The notes beneath the pieces were generated by a model. That model had not been told where the DNA came from. It saw only the letters and a list, made by a program, of their open reading frames with translations, and searched no databases. DNA of 64,000 bases, from NCBI RefSeq assembly GCF_030272615.1, contig NC_081408.1, positions 67,003,546 through 67,067,545 on the forward strand, given 5' to 3'. The stretch comes from Cryptomeria japonica. Lineage: Eukaryota > Streptophyta > Pinopsida > Cupressales > Cupressaceae. A program made the translations under genes and the position numbers. Positions 34,272 through 45,335 of the stretch are shown one piece after another (the stretch's first letter is position 1; each line of letters begins with the position of its first letter).

Positions 34272-35990
34272 TGTAGTCACATAAATCTGTCCACTTCATT
34301 AAATGAATATTTAGTATTTATCTGATTATTTAACCATCAATAAATAAATAATTAAATTAATATTTAATTAATTCATCTTAACCCTCTTCTCCTATTAATT
34401 AAATAAATTATTCAATTTATTTGATTTAATTCACTTAACCAAATTCGGACCATTAATTAAATAAATAATTCGTATTTGTTTAATTAAATCTTCTCTCACA
34501 TTTAAATAAATTAATAGTTATTTAAATCACCTTCATCCTCCACCCACTTGCATTTTCCTACAAATGCAAGTTGCACAACTATTTTAAATAAATAAATTAT
34601 TTATTTAAAATCCTATTTACCCTCACCCACTTCAATTTAATGGTTTCCCTTCAAGTCTTCAAACTTAATGGCTTCCTTCTAGAGTCTTCTCAAGCCTTTA
34701 ATGGTTTCCCTTAAAGTCTTCAAACTCAATGGCTTCCTTCTAGAGTCTTCTTAAGCCTTTAATGGTTTCCCTTAAAGTATTCAAACTTAATGGCTTCTTT
34801 CTAGAGTCTTTTTATGTCTTTAATGGTTTCCCTCAAAGTCTTCAAGCATTAAATGCTTTATCTTCCTTTTTCTCATGTAAATAAATTAAGATTTATTTAA
34901 ATACAATCCAAAATTCATATTCACATTTAAATAAATTGATATTTATTTAAATATCTATCCAAATGCAAATTATACCATTTAATTGAAATAAATGATTTTA
35001 TTTTAATTGAAAATCCCAAAATTCCTCCCACTTGCATGCCTAAATCCCTTCTAGATTCTTCTAACTCCTTCTAATTAGCCTAATCCTATCCTAATCATTG
35101 TCACATTCCTAAATAAAAGGAAGTCACTTCTCGAAAACCTCCAAAGTCTTCAATAACCATTAAAGGCTTTATGTCTTCAAATGGTTAACCTCTAAAGTCT
35201 TCCAAACCATTAAAGGTTCTTACATAACCATTTATTGTTAACTCTCCTATTACCATTGGTTAGAGACTTTCCTCTAACTTAACCATTCTTTTGACTCAGG
35301 GGTCTCTTCAAAGCATTTATTTCTTTGACTAAGGTAACTGTTTAACCCTTGCACATTCATTTATCCCTTGGATAAAAGGAATATCAATTAACTTAACCCT
35401 AACCCAACCCCCTAGGGTAACCATCATGTCCCCTCAAGCACTTAATGCTCCTTATCTCTCCTCTCAAGCCTCCTCATGGTGACACTTGTAAACATGGGAT
35501 TGAGTTGAAAGTCTCACATGGATTGAATATCTTTCAATCCTAACCCTTGTTAAGATTCCTCAATCTTAACCCTTCATTTCCCCATTTCTTCTATAAATGG
35601 AACCCTTCTCCTCAAGAAAAGGAGGAAGTATTCGAGTATTGTTGTTATACTAGTATTAGCATAGATATTTTCCATAGCATCACTATCTAACACTTGCATA
35701 GAATTTGTTTATCATATTCAACCATCTTGAATATCCATATGGTATCCATGGCTAGTTCTAAAAGCTAAGAGCTACACTCATTTGGGACTTGGAGAGGGGA
35801 GAAACAAGGGAGGGGCATGAAAAGGCATCATGGAAGCATCTTAGGGAGGCTCTTCTCCTTTCTTTTGTTTTGTTAAACTTCTTTCATGCTTTTTGAAATC
35901 TCTTTTGATATGTTTGGAATGGTTTTTAGTTCTTTGTTATAGTTTTATGGTTGAAACTAACTTATTAACATTGAACTTTGTTGTTGCCTT
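34272..35990 (+). repeat. 3' LTR of element C
   Basis: It starts TGTAGTCAC and has a TATAAATGG promoter near 35591, versus TATAAATAG in the 5' copy. It matches the 5' LTR over 1.6 kb, with one extra segment near 35170-35200. It carries its own copy of the 61-bp tandem array (about 34639-34840). Confidence 0.85.
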
Positions 35991-36304
35991 GTCCCCATCT
36001 CCATGGCATCATGTAAAATGAAATTATTTGATCAAAAACTCACAGCTACTCACATGAAATGTCTTATTAGACTATCCTAAATCCTTCTAAACTCTCTAAA
36101 CCATAAATTCTATTACATCTTTTTGTTGGTCCTAAGGTCCTTACCAGGCCCTTTAGGACAATTACAAATTTATTACATTTTTCATCATTAAAGGCCATAA
36201 TGGGCATCAATATATCATAATTGATTGTTTTGTCACTCCCATGACCTTCAAAACTCTTTAATGGCTTCATTGAGTTCTTTGGTCTTATAGGTGCTCCTGC
36301 ACCA
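35991..36304. other. Right part of insertion X
   Basis: About 310 bp with no coding motif. It ends GGTGCTCCTGCACCA, a short hairpin plus CA, directly before ATCTA in the copia RT fragment. The left part is 18189-19324. The border with element C is uncertain. Confidence 0.4.
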
Positions 36305-36309
36305 ATCTA

Positions 36310-36434
36310 CAAACCATATCTTTACCTTTTGTTAATGAAAATCCATTAGGTTGTTCAATGTAAACTTCTTCTTCAAGATCAACATTCAATAATGCACATT
36401 TAACATCCATTTGATATACTTTACAGTTATTTTG
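36310..36434 (-). pseudogene. Copia RT fragment (element I, other half of H)
   Basis: The reverse strand encodes KVYQMDVKCALLNVDLEEEV and on through IEQPNGFSL to DMVCRL, the palm entry of copia RT. At 36310 it stops exactly where element H resumes (18185). At 36434 it is cut by element F, so its N-terminal part must lie past the right edge of the window. Confidence 0.8.
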
Positions 36435-37515
36435 TGTTGGTATTATGGATTTGTTGCTTGGTTTTTTCATTGATGTTAACACTTATAAACATTTATCCTT
36501 CTGGAGATATTTGATTATGTTCACCAGCAAGTTCAGTGACCTATGCATAGTCACCCGTATTTTGTTCACCAGCAGATTATATTATTCACCAGCACTGAGG
36601 ATAACTTGTTATGATCTGGAAATCACCTGGTTATGTCGAAGACATGGTTTGGACACTACTTTTTGGAGATTTGATTATTGGTCTAATAGGGTTGGCATAT
36701 TTGTTGTTACTAGCAAATTGGTCTAGGTTATGGAGCGACATGCTTTATCTATTCTAGATCAGCATGACACATTATGGACATTGTTTAATAAAATAATATT
36801 GTTGTTGAGCCGACATGCTGCATCACATCTTGACTTGTTGTAATTGATTTTAATTATAATATTCTTAGTTCGCCGACCTACACATTTGGTCTTAGGTTTT
36901 GGTATATATGTAAGATCTCAATTGTGAGATTAACATGGTATAGGTATGGGTATGTAATAAGGTATTGTAAGGTTATATTCGATATATGCAAATATAAGAA
37001 GAGCTACTCACATAGACATCATTTGAAGATTCAAGGAAGGTTTAAAGAAGACAATCAGAGCTTAACGGGTACTGAATCCAGCATAGAAGATGCCACTTTG
37101 AGCAATACATTATCATTGGATTTAATCATCCATTTTATAGTCAGTGTGACTCACATTCTATGACTAAGTAGTGAGCTCTAGGTAGTTGGATTTTCTGGAT
37201 GTCCAGACTCCATTTGAAAACACATACTATCTGTAGTAGTATCATCTAATTGTGGGTAAGGTTTCCCACTGTGGTTTTTCCCCTTACAGGATTTCCACGT
37301 ACAAATATTTGTGTTATGTGTTTTGGATATTATTCCTCCTTCCATTTCATGCATTAAGCTTCACCAGTACTATTATTAATTGTTAATTTGTTTACTAGCA
37401 TTTAGTTTGGTTTACCAACATTATGTTTCAAGTTTGGTTAAAGTTATATTTGAGATAAAATTATTAGTCAACTAATTCACCCCACCACCCTCTCAGTTGC
37501 CTCCGAGTCCTAACA
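36435..37515 (+). repeat. 5' LTR of element F
   Basis: It runs from TGTTGGTATTATGG to GAGTCCTAACA, 1,081 bp. It has the ATTATCATTGGATTTAATC block also seen in A, and the C-rich, CTCTCAGTTGCCT end shared with D and H. Confidence 0.87.
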
Positions 37516-37516
37516 A

Positions 37517-37530
37517 TTGGTATGAGAGTG
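37517..37530 (+). promoter_or_regulatory. Primer-binding site of element F
   Basis: TTGGTATGAGAGTG is one nucleotide past the LTR, a slightly decayed initiator Met-tRNA site. Confidence 0.8.
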
Positions 37531-37572
37531 CAGTCCTATTTTTGCAGAAGTTTAACAACTTGAGGAGATTCT

Positions 37573-40500
37573 AAGGCAACTAACTATTTCAGGAAGCATA
37601 GTCTAAAACTTGATGGAACTAAATATGGTATATGGAAGATCAGAATGGAGACACATCTGAATTGCATTGGAAAAGATATATGGGATGTTACACAGAATGG
37701 TTATGTTGGTCCTACACCAGGTCAACCTAATCCACCTACATTGGCTAAGGATCAAGAGAATGATTGTAAAGCAAGAGAAGCACTTTTGAGCGCCTTGTCA
37801 GATTAGCAAATCATGGGACTATCAAATCGATCTACTGCTAAAGCTATTTGGGATAAGTTAGAGACATTGAATGAAGGTCATACCACTGTCAAAATTGCAA
37901 AACTAGAATGCTTCCGAGTAAGGTATGAAAATTTAAAAATGGAAGAAGATGAAAGAATTTTTGCTTTTATGGAAATGGTTAATGAAATTGTTTTGGGAAT
38001 ACAATGTTGTGGAGGTTCCTTAAGTGAAGATGAAATTGTTTCTAAAGTTTTGAGAGCATTACTAATGGAATACAAAATGAAAGTAACTTCTATTAATGAG
38101 TTGAGAACTATGCCTAATACATCAATATCTAGGGATACCTTGGTTGGAAAACTTTCTGAATTTGAGCTTGAGGAGTTTGGTCCTGTTGCTACAATTAAGA
38201 TAGATTTGGCTTTCAAAGCATTATCTTTTGCATCATCTTCATCATTAGCTAATAAATCTAGTTGGAAATCACTCTATGCAAGAGAACTTGAAGACATCAG
38301 AAGGGATAATGAAAAACTTGAAGAGCTTGAAGAATTATTTGCAAGAAAAATGCCTAAAGGTCCTATTGGAAGTAAGTATGAAGGTAAAGAAAATTTTAAA
38401 TGTTTTAACTATAATAAAATTGGTCATATGGAATCTAGATGTCCAGAAAGACATGCAAGATTGAGAGAAGAAGCTAAAAGAATATATGAACCTAACCCTG
38501 ATTATAAGAGATACAAATTTAAGAATAATAAAGACAAATAATGTTACTATGCTGATGAAGAAAAAGGAGACAATGGATGGGCTTTTGTTGCAAGGTCAAC
38601 TGACACCTACTATTCCACTGGTAGAACAGGCTCTGGAAGCTAGAATTGAAGAAAAGGATGAATGGATTATAGATTCTAGATGTTCACATTACCTTAATGG
38701 TGATAAAAGTAAAATCTTATCTTTTCAAGAATACAATGGAGGTCTAGTAAGATTTGGAGATGACAAAGCTTGTTTGACCAGAGGAAAAGGCGCTATATCC
38801 TTTGATGGTAAGCACAATACTGACAATGTTTATTATGTTGAAGGTTAGATGCACAATCTTTTGAGTGTTGGTCAATTAGTTGAAAAAGGATTTCAGTTAC
38901 AATTCAAGAATGGTAAATGCAAAATCATGAATAGAATTGGTTTGGAAGTTGCAACCGGTAATAAGACTAGAGGTAATATCTTTCATTTGAATAAAATTGA
39001 AAATACATGCTTGATTGCACATATTGATGAAAGTTGGTTATGGCATAAAATATTTTGACATGTAAATTTTGATTGCATTTTGAAGATTAGTTCATCTAAG
39101 GTAGTAAGGAATCTACCTAAGATTGTAAAACCTGAGAATTTGGTATGTAAGGAATGTCAATTGGGAAAGCAAGTTAGAACAACTTTCAAAAGTATTTATG
39201 AGAAAACCAATAATGTTCTTGATTTAATTCATACTGACTTATGTGGTCCGACAAGAAAAAGAAGTCTACAAGGAGATAGATATTTTATGCTAATCATTGA
39301 TGATTATTCTAGAATGTGTTGGGTTACCTTTATCAAGGAGACATCAAAAGATTTTGGAAACTTCAAATCATTCAAGGCACTCGTAGAGAATGAAAATGAT
39401 AAGAAAATCAAATATTTGAGATTAGATCAAGGAGGTGAATTTACATCTAGGGAGTTCAATACATTTTGTGAAGTGAATGGAATTAGAAGACATCTATCAG
39501 CACTCCAGACACCTCAACAAAAATGGAGTTGTGGAAAGGAATAATAGAACTAATCTGGATGTAGCTAGAAGCATGGTATCAGAATAAAATCTACCTCATG
39601 TATATTGAAGAGAAGCAGTGAATACAATGGTTTACACTTTCAAAAGAGTTCACATCAAAGGTGAAACAAGTAAGACACCCTATGAACTATGGTTTGGTGA
39701 TATTCCTACTATTAAGTACTTTAGAATATTTGGAAGAAAATGTTACATTAGGAGAGATGATTATATTGGCAAATTTGATCCTACAAGTGATGAAGGAATA
39801 TTTATTGGGTATTCATCTAAAAGAAAAGCATATAGATGTTTTAATAAGAGATTGCAGAAAATCATTGAGAGTGCAAATATGAATATTGATGAACACTTTA
39901 GAAGAGATTCAAGGTCAATGGACTCTAAACCGGTACTTGAGAGAATCACCAATGAACCTATAAAGAATGCACCGGTACAAAATGTTGATCCAGTCACACC
40001 AGCATCATCAGAAAATTCCACAGTGACTGAAGAACAACAACAAGTGAACACACCTAGGTATGTTAGATTGAATCACTTTGAAAGTCAGATTATTGGGAAT
40101 AAGTATCAAGGAGTTATGACTATAGGAAGATTAGAAAATTAAGAGGTATGTTTAATTTCTCAAATTTAACTAGCATCGGTTAATGAGGCATGCGAAGACT
40201 AACATTGGATTAAAGCTATGGAAGATGAATTAGAACAAATTGAAAAGAACAATACATGGACACTGGTTACTTGACCTAAAAATAAAAATGTAATTGGAAC
40301 TAAATGGGTATTCAGAAACTTAATGAAGATGGTAAGGTAATAAAAAACAAAGCAATATTAGTGTGTAAGGGATACTCATAAAAAGAAGGAATTGATCAAA
40401 ATGAAACCTTTGTACCGGTGGCTAGAATTGAGGCAGTCAGATTATTTCTTATTTAAAGCACAAAAGAACTATAAATTTCATCAAATGAATGTTAAATCTG

Positions 40501-42037
40501 CATTTCTGAATGATAATCTTGAAGAGGAAGCTTACATTGAATAACCTAATGGATTTTCATTGACAAATGATAAAGACATGGTTTGCAGGTTAAGGAAAGC
40601 TTTATATGGATTGAAGCAAGCTTCTAGAGCTTGGTATGCTAGGTTAGACAAATATCTTTTGAAGCTTGGTTACACTAAAGGTAATGCTGACAGCAACCTA
40701 TATTTCAAAGTGACTAATGAAGACATTTTGGTTATTGAAGTTTTTGTTGATGACATCATTTTTGGAGGAGAAAATGGATTGTGTAAGAACTTTTCTAACA
40801 AAATGCAGGAAGAATTTGAAATGTCTATGATTGGGGAGATAAAATTCTTTTTAGGATTAAAGATTTCTCAGACTGATAAAGGTATATTCTTATGTCAGTC
40901 AAAGTACTTGAAGGAATTACTAAAGAAATTTTGTATGGAAAACTCTAAACTAATAAGTACTCCTAAAACAATAACTGATAAACTATCACTAATGGATGAT
41001 TCAACCCCTATTAATCTGACAAGATACAAATCCATGATTAGAGGTTTACTGTATTTGACACAAACAAGACCTGATATAATGAATGCAGTATATATTGTTT
41101 CAATATTTCAGAGTAATCCTAAAGAAAATCATGAATCGACAGTGAAAAGGATTTTCTGGTATTTACAAGGCACAACAAATCCTGGTTTATGGTATCCTAA
41201 AGATGAAAATTTTGAGTTATGTGTCTTACAAGCTAGGGTTGTCGTTGCACCAAAAGATCGACCTGTCAATGCCCGATACAACCACTAGACTTATAGAATC
41301 CATAGGAGGCTATTAAACCATGTCGTGAATCCCCGCGAGGGATGTTGGCCCACTGCCAACAATCCCCCTCCTAGCATCACTCATTACGGCCTACGTGATT
41401 TGAACCTGTGACCAAGCTTTGATACCACTTGTTATAAGCTAGGGTTGTCGTTGCACCAAAAGATCAACTTGTCAATGCCCAATATAACCACTAGACTTGT
41501 AGAATCCATAGGAGGCTATTAAACCATGTCGCAAATCCTTGCGAGGGATGCTGGCCCACTGCCAACAATGTGCATACACCAATGCTAATTGGGTAGAAGA
41601 TGTAGATGGTAGAAAGAGCACCATTGATGGGGCATTCTTTCTTGGTAGTAGATTGATTTCATGGTTAAGTAAGAAACAAAGTTGTGCATCATTATCAAGA
41701 GAAGAAGCAGAATATGTTGCAGTAGCAACTAATTGTACTTAGGTATTATGGATTAATAAAATGTTGAAGGACATAAAGGTAAAATGCAAAGAACCTATAT
41801 TGTGATAATTCAACAACAATTGATATATCTAAGAATCTGGTATTTCACTCTAAAACTAAACATGTTTCTATCAAATACAATTTTCTGAAAGATAATGTTT
41901 AAGCAAAATAAGTGAAATTGGTTTATGTGAATACTAAAGAGCAAAGTGTAGACAGTTTTACTAATCCTTTGCCTAAGGAAACCTTTGAATATCTAAGAGA
42001 GCAACTTGGGGTTATAACCTCACTAGTAGAGACTTAG
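37573..42037 (+). pseudogene. Copia gag-pol polyprotein (element F)
   Basis: Gag begins near 37573 where D has its ATG (the ATG is lost here), with a GIWKIRMETHLNCIG segment. A knuckle (CFNYNKIGHMESRC, second Cys changed to Tyr) lies near 38400. The protease motif reads DSRCSHYL rather than DSGCSHHM (near 38670). Integrase spans about 39000-39640, with HTDLCGP and QGGEF. RT has [17 protein letters not shown] and FVDDIIFGG (near 40745). RNase H is split by the TRIM at 41224-41567. Frameshifts lie near 38560, 39528 (one extra A), 40310 and 40450, with at least ten stops. It ends at TAG 42035-42037. It is more decayed than D. Confidence 0.87.
41224..41567 (-). mobile_element. TRIM: miniature LTR retrotransposon in the RNase H of element F
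   Basis: Two 138-bp LTRs (41224-41361 and 41430-41567) flank only 68 bp. On the reverse strand the internal part starts with a primer-binding site AGTGGTATCAAAGC (complement of about 41414-41428) and ends with a polypurine tract GGAGGGGGAT before the second LTR. It is flanked by a perfect 5-bp duplication ATGTG (41219-41223, 41568-41572). Comparison with D shows the empty site. The LTRs differ at about 12 positions, 11 of them transitions. It codes for nothing. Confidence 0.9.
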
Positions 42038-42390
42038 ACAGTTGATGCTTGGCATCAGACCGACATAAATTCATACAGAAACCTTTTTTCCCCGGCTTTG
42101 ATGGAGGAGACCTACTTTTCAGGGGGAGTAGTTGGATAAGTTGGTATCTTGAACTGGTTGTATCTATTATTTATATTACTTTGGCATTTAATGTCAAAGG
42201 GGGAGAGATATCTATCGAAAAACACATTATCCTTTGGGGAGAGATCATTCATTGGGGGAGAAATTTTTACTCTCTGCATTTATATTTTCATTTTTGGTAT
42301 TGATCTATTCTATAGATTGTTGGTTTTTAGTTTATTGGAATTTCTGCTTTGGAACTTAGATGGTTTTTCCATCCTATTTTGCCATCAGTT

Positions 42391-42404
42391 CCAAAGGGGG
42401 AGAT
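42391..42404 (+). promoter_or_regulatory. Polypurine tract of element F
   Basis: CCAAAGGGGGAGAT is followed at 42405 by TGTTGGTATTATTG, the start of the 3' LTR, of which 53 bp remain before element G. Confidence 0.85.
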
Positions 42405-42457
42405 TGTTGGTATTATTGACATATTGCTTGGTTTTGTCATTGATGTCAACACTTATT

Positions 42458-43596
42458 TGTTGGCATTGTGATGATGTTTTGATTGTCATTTATGGACACA
42501 CACTTACTTGATGTATGAGTTATGCTCAACCGGTAGTTATTCCAACTAGTATTGTATGTCATTGAATATGTAGTCTTTAGACTATTGGTATTTTGCAGAA
42601 GATGGTTTACTAGTCACAAATTGACTAAAGACCCCAAGCGGTATGAAGACCTCAAGCGGTACAAGGATCACAAGCGGAACAAAGGACCCAAGCTGTAGTC
42701 TACTTTTGATTAGAATACTATGATCTTTGAGTCTTCATTTTGATAACTGGTAATCGATATATTGTATGAAACTGATACATAACCTTGATGTGTTACAAAC
42801 CAGTATTATTGTAATGTGTGATGAGTTATCATCCTTCAACACTTTGGTGGCTTTTTTGTGTTGTGTTACCAAAAATGTCTAGATACACTGTACCTAGGAA
42901 CTTGCAATCTCATCTTATTGGGCTGACATGAAATACAATTTATTTATAAGGACATCATGTCTAGGGTTTTCAATGTGTGAAATCTATGAAAAGGTTAGGT
43001 TTGTGTGAGGATATAGAGTGTGCAAATATAGAAGACTGAAGTAATGTTGAAATGGATTAACAATGAGTTTTCAAGGATCTAATTAATCATATTGTGCTAT
43101 TATCTAGATCATTCACTTGTTGATTACTAATAACTTTTACAAGTCTAAAACCCTTAACCAGGTAGGCCCAACAAAGCCTTTGTAAATCCTCTAACAAGGT
43201 GGTTCATAACTGTGGATCTGAAATCCTTTAACAAGGTAGTCTTTAATAGGACTTATCTCCTAGCATAGATCTAGATTCCTAATAGGATCTATTCTGGTGA
43301 AGAACATTGTATGACCTTAACTGGTCTGACCTTAACCGGTCTAGTTACTATTCTATAGATAGTTACTTGTGAGTTTCTGCTCACCATGGTTTTTCCCATT
43401 TGGTTTTCTACATCAAATATCTTGTGTTATGGTGATTGTTCTTTTTTTGGTGAATGCTTTGTTTTCTATTTGATTTGCACTTATCTTAACCAGTTTATTA
43501 GTGAATATATTGTATTGGTTATCTAATAAACTATTTACAAGATTGATTATAGTATTTTTTGGTATACTAATTCAGTCCCCCTCTTAGTATTGATCA
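42458..43596 (+). repeat. 5' LTR of element G
   Basis: It runs from TGTTGGCATTGTGATG to TATTGATCA, 1,139 bp. It is of the B family (GGACACACACTT, CATGAAAT, TTATAAGGACATCATGTC). The 3' copy starts at 63262. Confidence 0.87.
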
Positions 43597-43597
43597 A

Positions 43598-43611
43598 TTG
43601 GTATTAGAGCC
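43598..43611 (+). promoter_or_regulatory. Primer-binding site of element G
   Basis: TTGGTATTAGAGCC lies one nucleotide past the LTR and is identical to that of B and D. Confidence 0.87.
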
Positions 43612-43646
43612 AACCTTTCTATAAGTCTAACCACTTGGAAGGAGAT

Positions 43647-44202
43647 ATAAGGGAATATAGTTTGAGGGAAATTACTCATCATCACACTCAGACTGAGAGA
43701 GCCTATGATGAACTCAAAGTCAAGTATAAATCCTCTTTGGCCAAGATAAGAGAGCATGTGGAGAAACTGATGGAACCTACTGAAAATAGCTCTTCTGATG
43801 AAGCAGACATGGATGCCCTAGTTGAAGAAGTTGAAAAACTAAATGAATCTAAAGCCAACCTGAGAAATGAGTTGGAAGGACTGACTATCAAAATGTGTCA
43901 AGAGCTTGAGAACAAAAGGAAAGTTGAAGATTTAGTAAAAGACAAAGATCATGAGATCTCCAAGCTGAAGCAAGAAATCAGTACCCTTACTACTCATCTC
44001 CAAGAGAGTAAAGTGGAAAAAGAAGAAATGCAAGGGGAACTAAACATGGAAATTTCTTAGAATGCAACCTTGATGGAATCCAATACTACTATTTCCAAGG
44101 AACTTATTGAGTCAAAGGAGATACTTGCCAAATTCAATCAGAGTACTGCTAAGCTACAACGAAAGCTAGAATCAACAAAGCCAGTAAATAATACAACTGG
44201 AT
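43647..44202 (+). pseudogene. Gag-like protein, coiled-coil part (element G)
   Basis: It aligns with gag of B from the start (the ATG of B is ATA here, a G-to-A change) through the coiled coil (EYSLREITHHHTQTERAYDE). The TAG at 44058 breaks it. The frame is cut at 44202 by element D, next to target duplication TGGAT, and resumes at 58707. Confidence 0.82.
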
Positions 44203-45278
44203 TATTGGTATTTTGGTATGGTTTTGTCATTGATGTCAACACTCACTAAATACACCTATTTTGGAGATCCAACAACATTCACCAGCAAATAGTAAACTGT
44301 GCAATAGTTATCAGTACATGGTTCATCGGCAGGATATAATGTTCATCGGCAAGATATAATGTTCACTGGTACCTGCAATAACATGGAAGATCCTTGGTAA
44401 TGTCGAAGACATCATGTGGACACTTTATTTTGAAGTAATAATCATTGGTATATTCTTATTTGCATATTTCCTTTTACCGGCAAATAGGTCCAGGTTATCT
44501 AGGGTTTCACTAGCGGGTTTATCTTTTCTAGATCAGCATGGCACGCTATGGAGATGATTTATTATTGTTGTAAATGCATTAAGCCAACATGTTCAATCGG
44601 TTATTGCATCGAATATTGTAGTGTTTGTAAAATGTTTTTATTGTAATATCTTGTAGAGCCAACCTACTAAAATTGGTCTTAGGGTATGGTATAAATGTAA
44701 GATCTTATTTGTAAGATCAAGTGTGGAATGTGAAAAAGATTTGTGTGAAGGTATATGCGAGATTAAGCAGAGGTATACATGAAAACATCATTCGAAGGTG
44801 AAGTTAGGTTTTTGTAGAAGCATATTAGCATTACACCGATACTGAATCTAGCATATGAAGATGCTATTTTGTGCAGTACATTCTTATTGGATTTAACCAT
44901 CCAACTGTAGTCAATATGACTCCCATTTGTGATTGAGCAATGAGCTCTAGGCTATTGGCCTTTTTCCATGTGCAGACCCCTCTCTCTACACTTACTATCT
45001 GCAGTAGTATCATCTAATTGTGGGTAAGGTTTCCCACCATGGTTTTTCCCCTTATAGGGTTTCCACATACAAATATTGGTGTCATATGTTGTGGATGACT
45101 TTGTGCTTATGTTTAATGCATTAATTCTTACTGGTATAGCAATTTTCTGTTAACACTATTTACCAGCATACATAACTAATTTACCGGTATTAAGCATTAA
45201 GTTGGTTAATAAGTTTTTGGTTTGAATTTATTAGACAACTGATTCACCCTCCTCTCTCAGTTGTCTTCAGGACCTACA
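44203..45278 (+). repeat. 5' LTR of element D
   Basis: It starts TATTGGTATTTTGG (TG changed to TA) and ends CAGGACCTACA. It matches the 3' LTR closely over its full length. Confidence 0.9.
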
Positions 45279-45279
45279 A

Positions 45280-45293
45280 TTGGTATTAGAGCC
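45280..45293 (+). promoter_or_regulatory. Primer-binding site of element D
   Basis: TTGGTATTAGAGCC lies one nucleotide past the LTR, matching initiator Met-tRNA. Confidence 0.87.
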
Positions 45294-45335
45294 TAGTCCT
45301 TGTTTTGCATAAGTTTAATAACTTGAGGAGATCCA

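Larger units (their letters stand above)
26849..35990 (+). mobile_element. Element C: Tat/gypsy element with internal deletion
   Basis: LTRs at 26849-28474 (its first 100 bp or more missing) and 34272 to about 35990 flank a coding region that begins only in the linker before RT. Gag, protease and G-patch are absent. The 5' LTR passes straight into coding sequence near 28474, so a deletion joined the LTR end to the pre-RT region. The pol order is that of element 1. Unlike element 1, the pol-to-LTR interval is 2.1 kb and has no PMD gene. The right end of the LTR cannot be fixed because the two copies diverge after TTGTTGCCTT. Confidence 0.85.
36435..42457 (+). mobile_element. Element F: autonomous-type Ty1/copia retrotransposon, 3' LTR interrupted
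   Basis: 5' LTR 36435-37515, primer-binding site, gag-pol 37573-42037, polypurine tract 42391-42404 and the first 53 bp of the 3' LTR, which is then cut by element G at 42458. It inserted into the RT of the reverse-strand copia H/I. A TRIM sits in its RNase H. It is closely related to D. Confidence 0.87.

Noticed and set aside
36067-36270. 67-codon reverse-strand ORF in the right part of X
   Set aside because: Short, no motif and no homologue elsewhere in the window; chance is enough to explain it.
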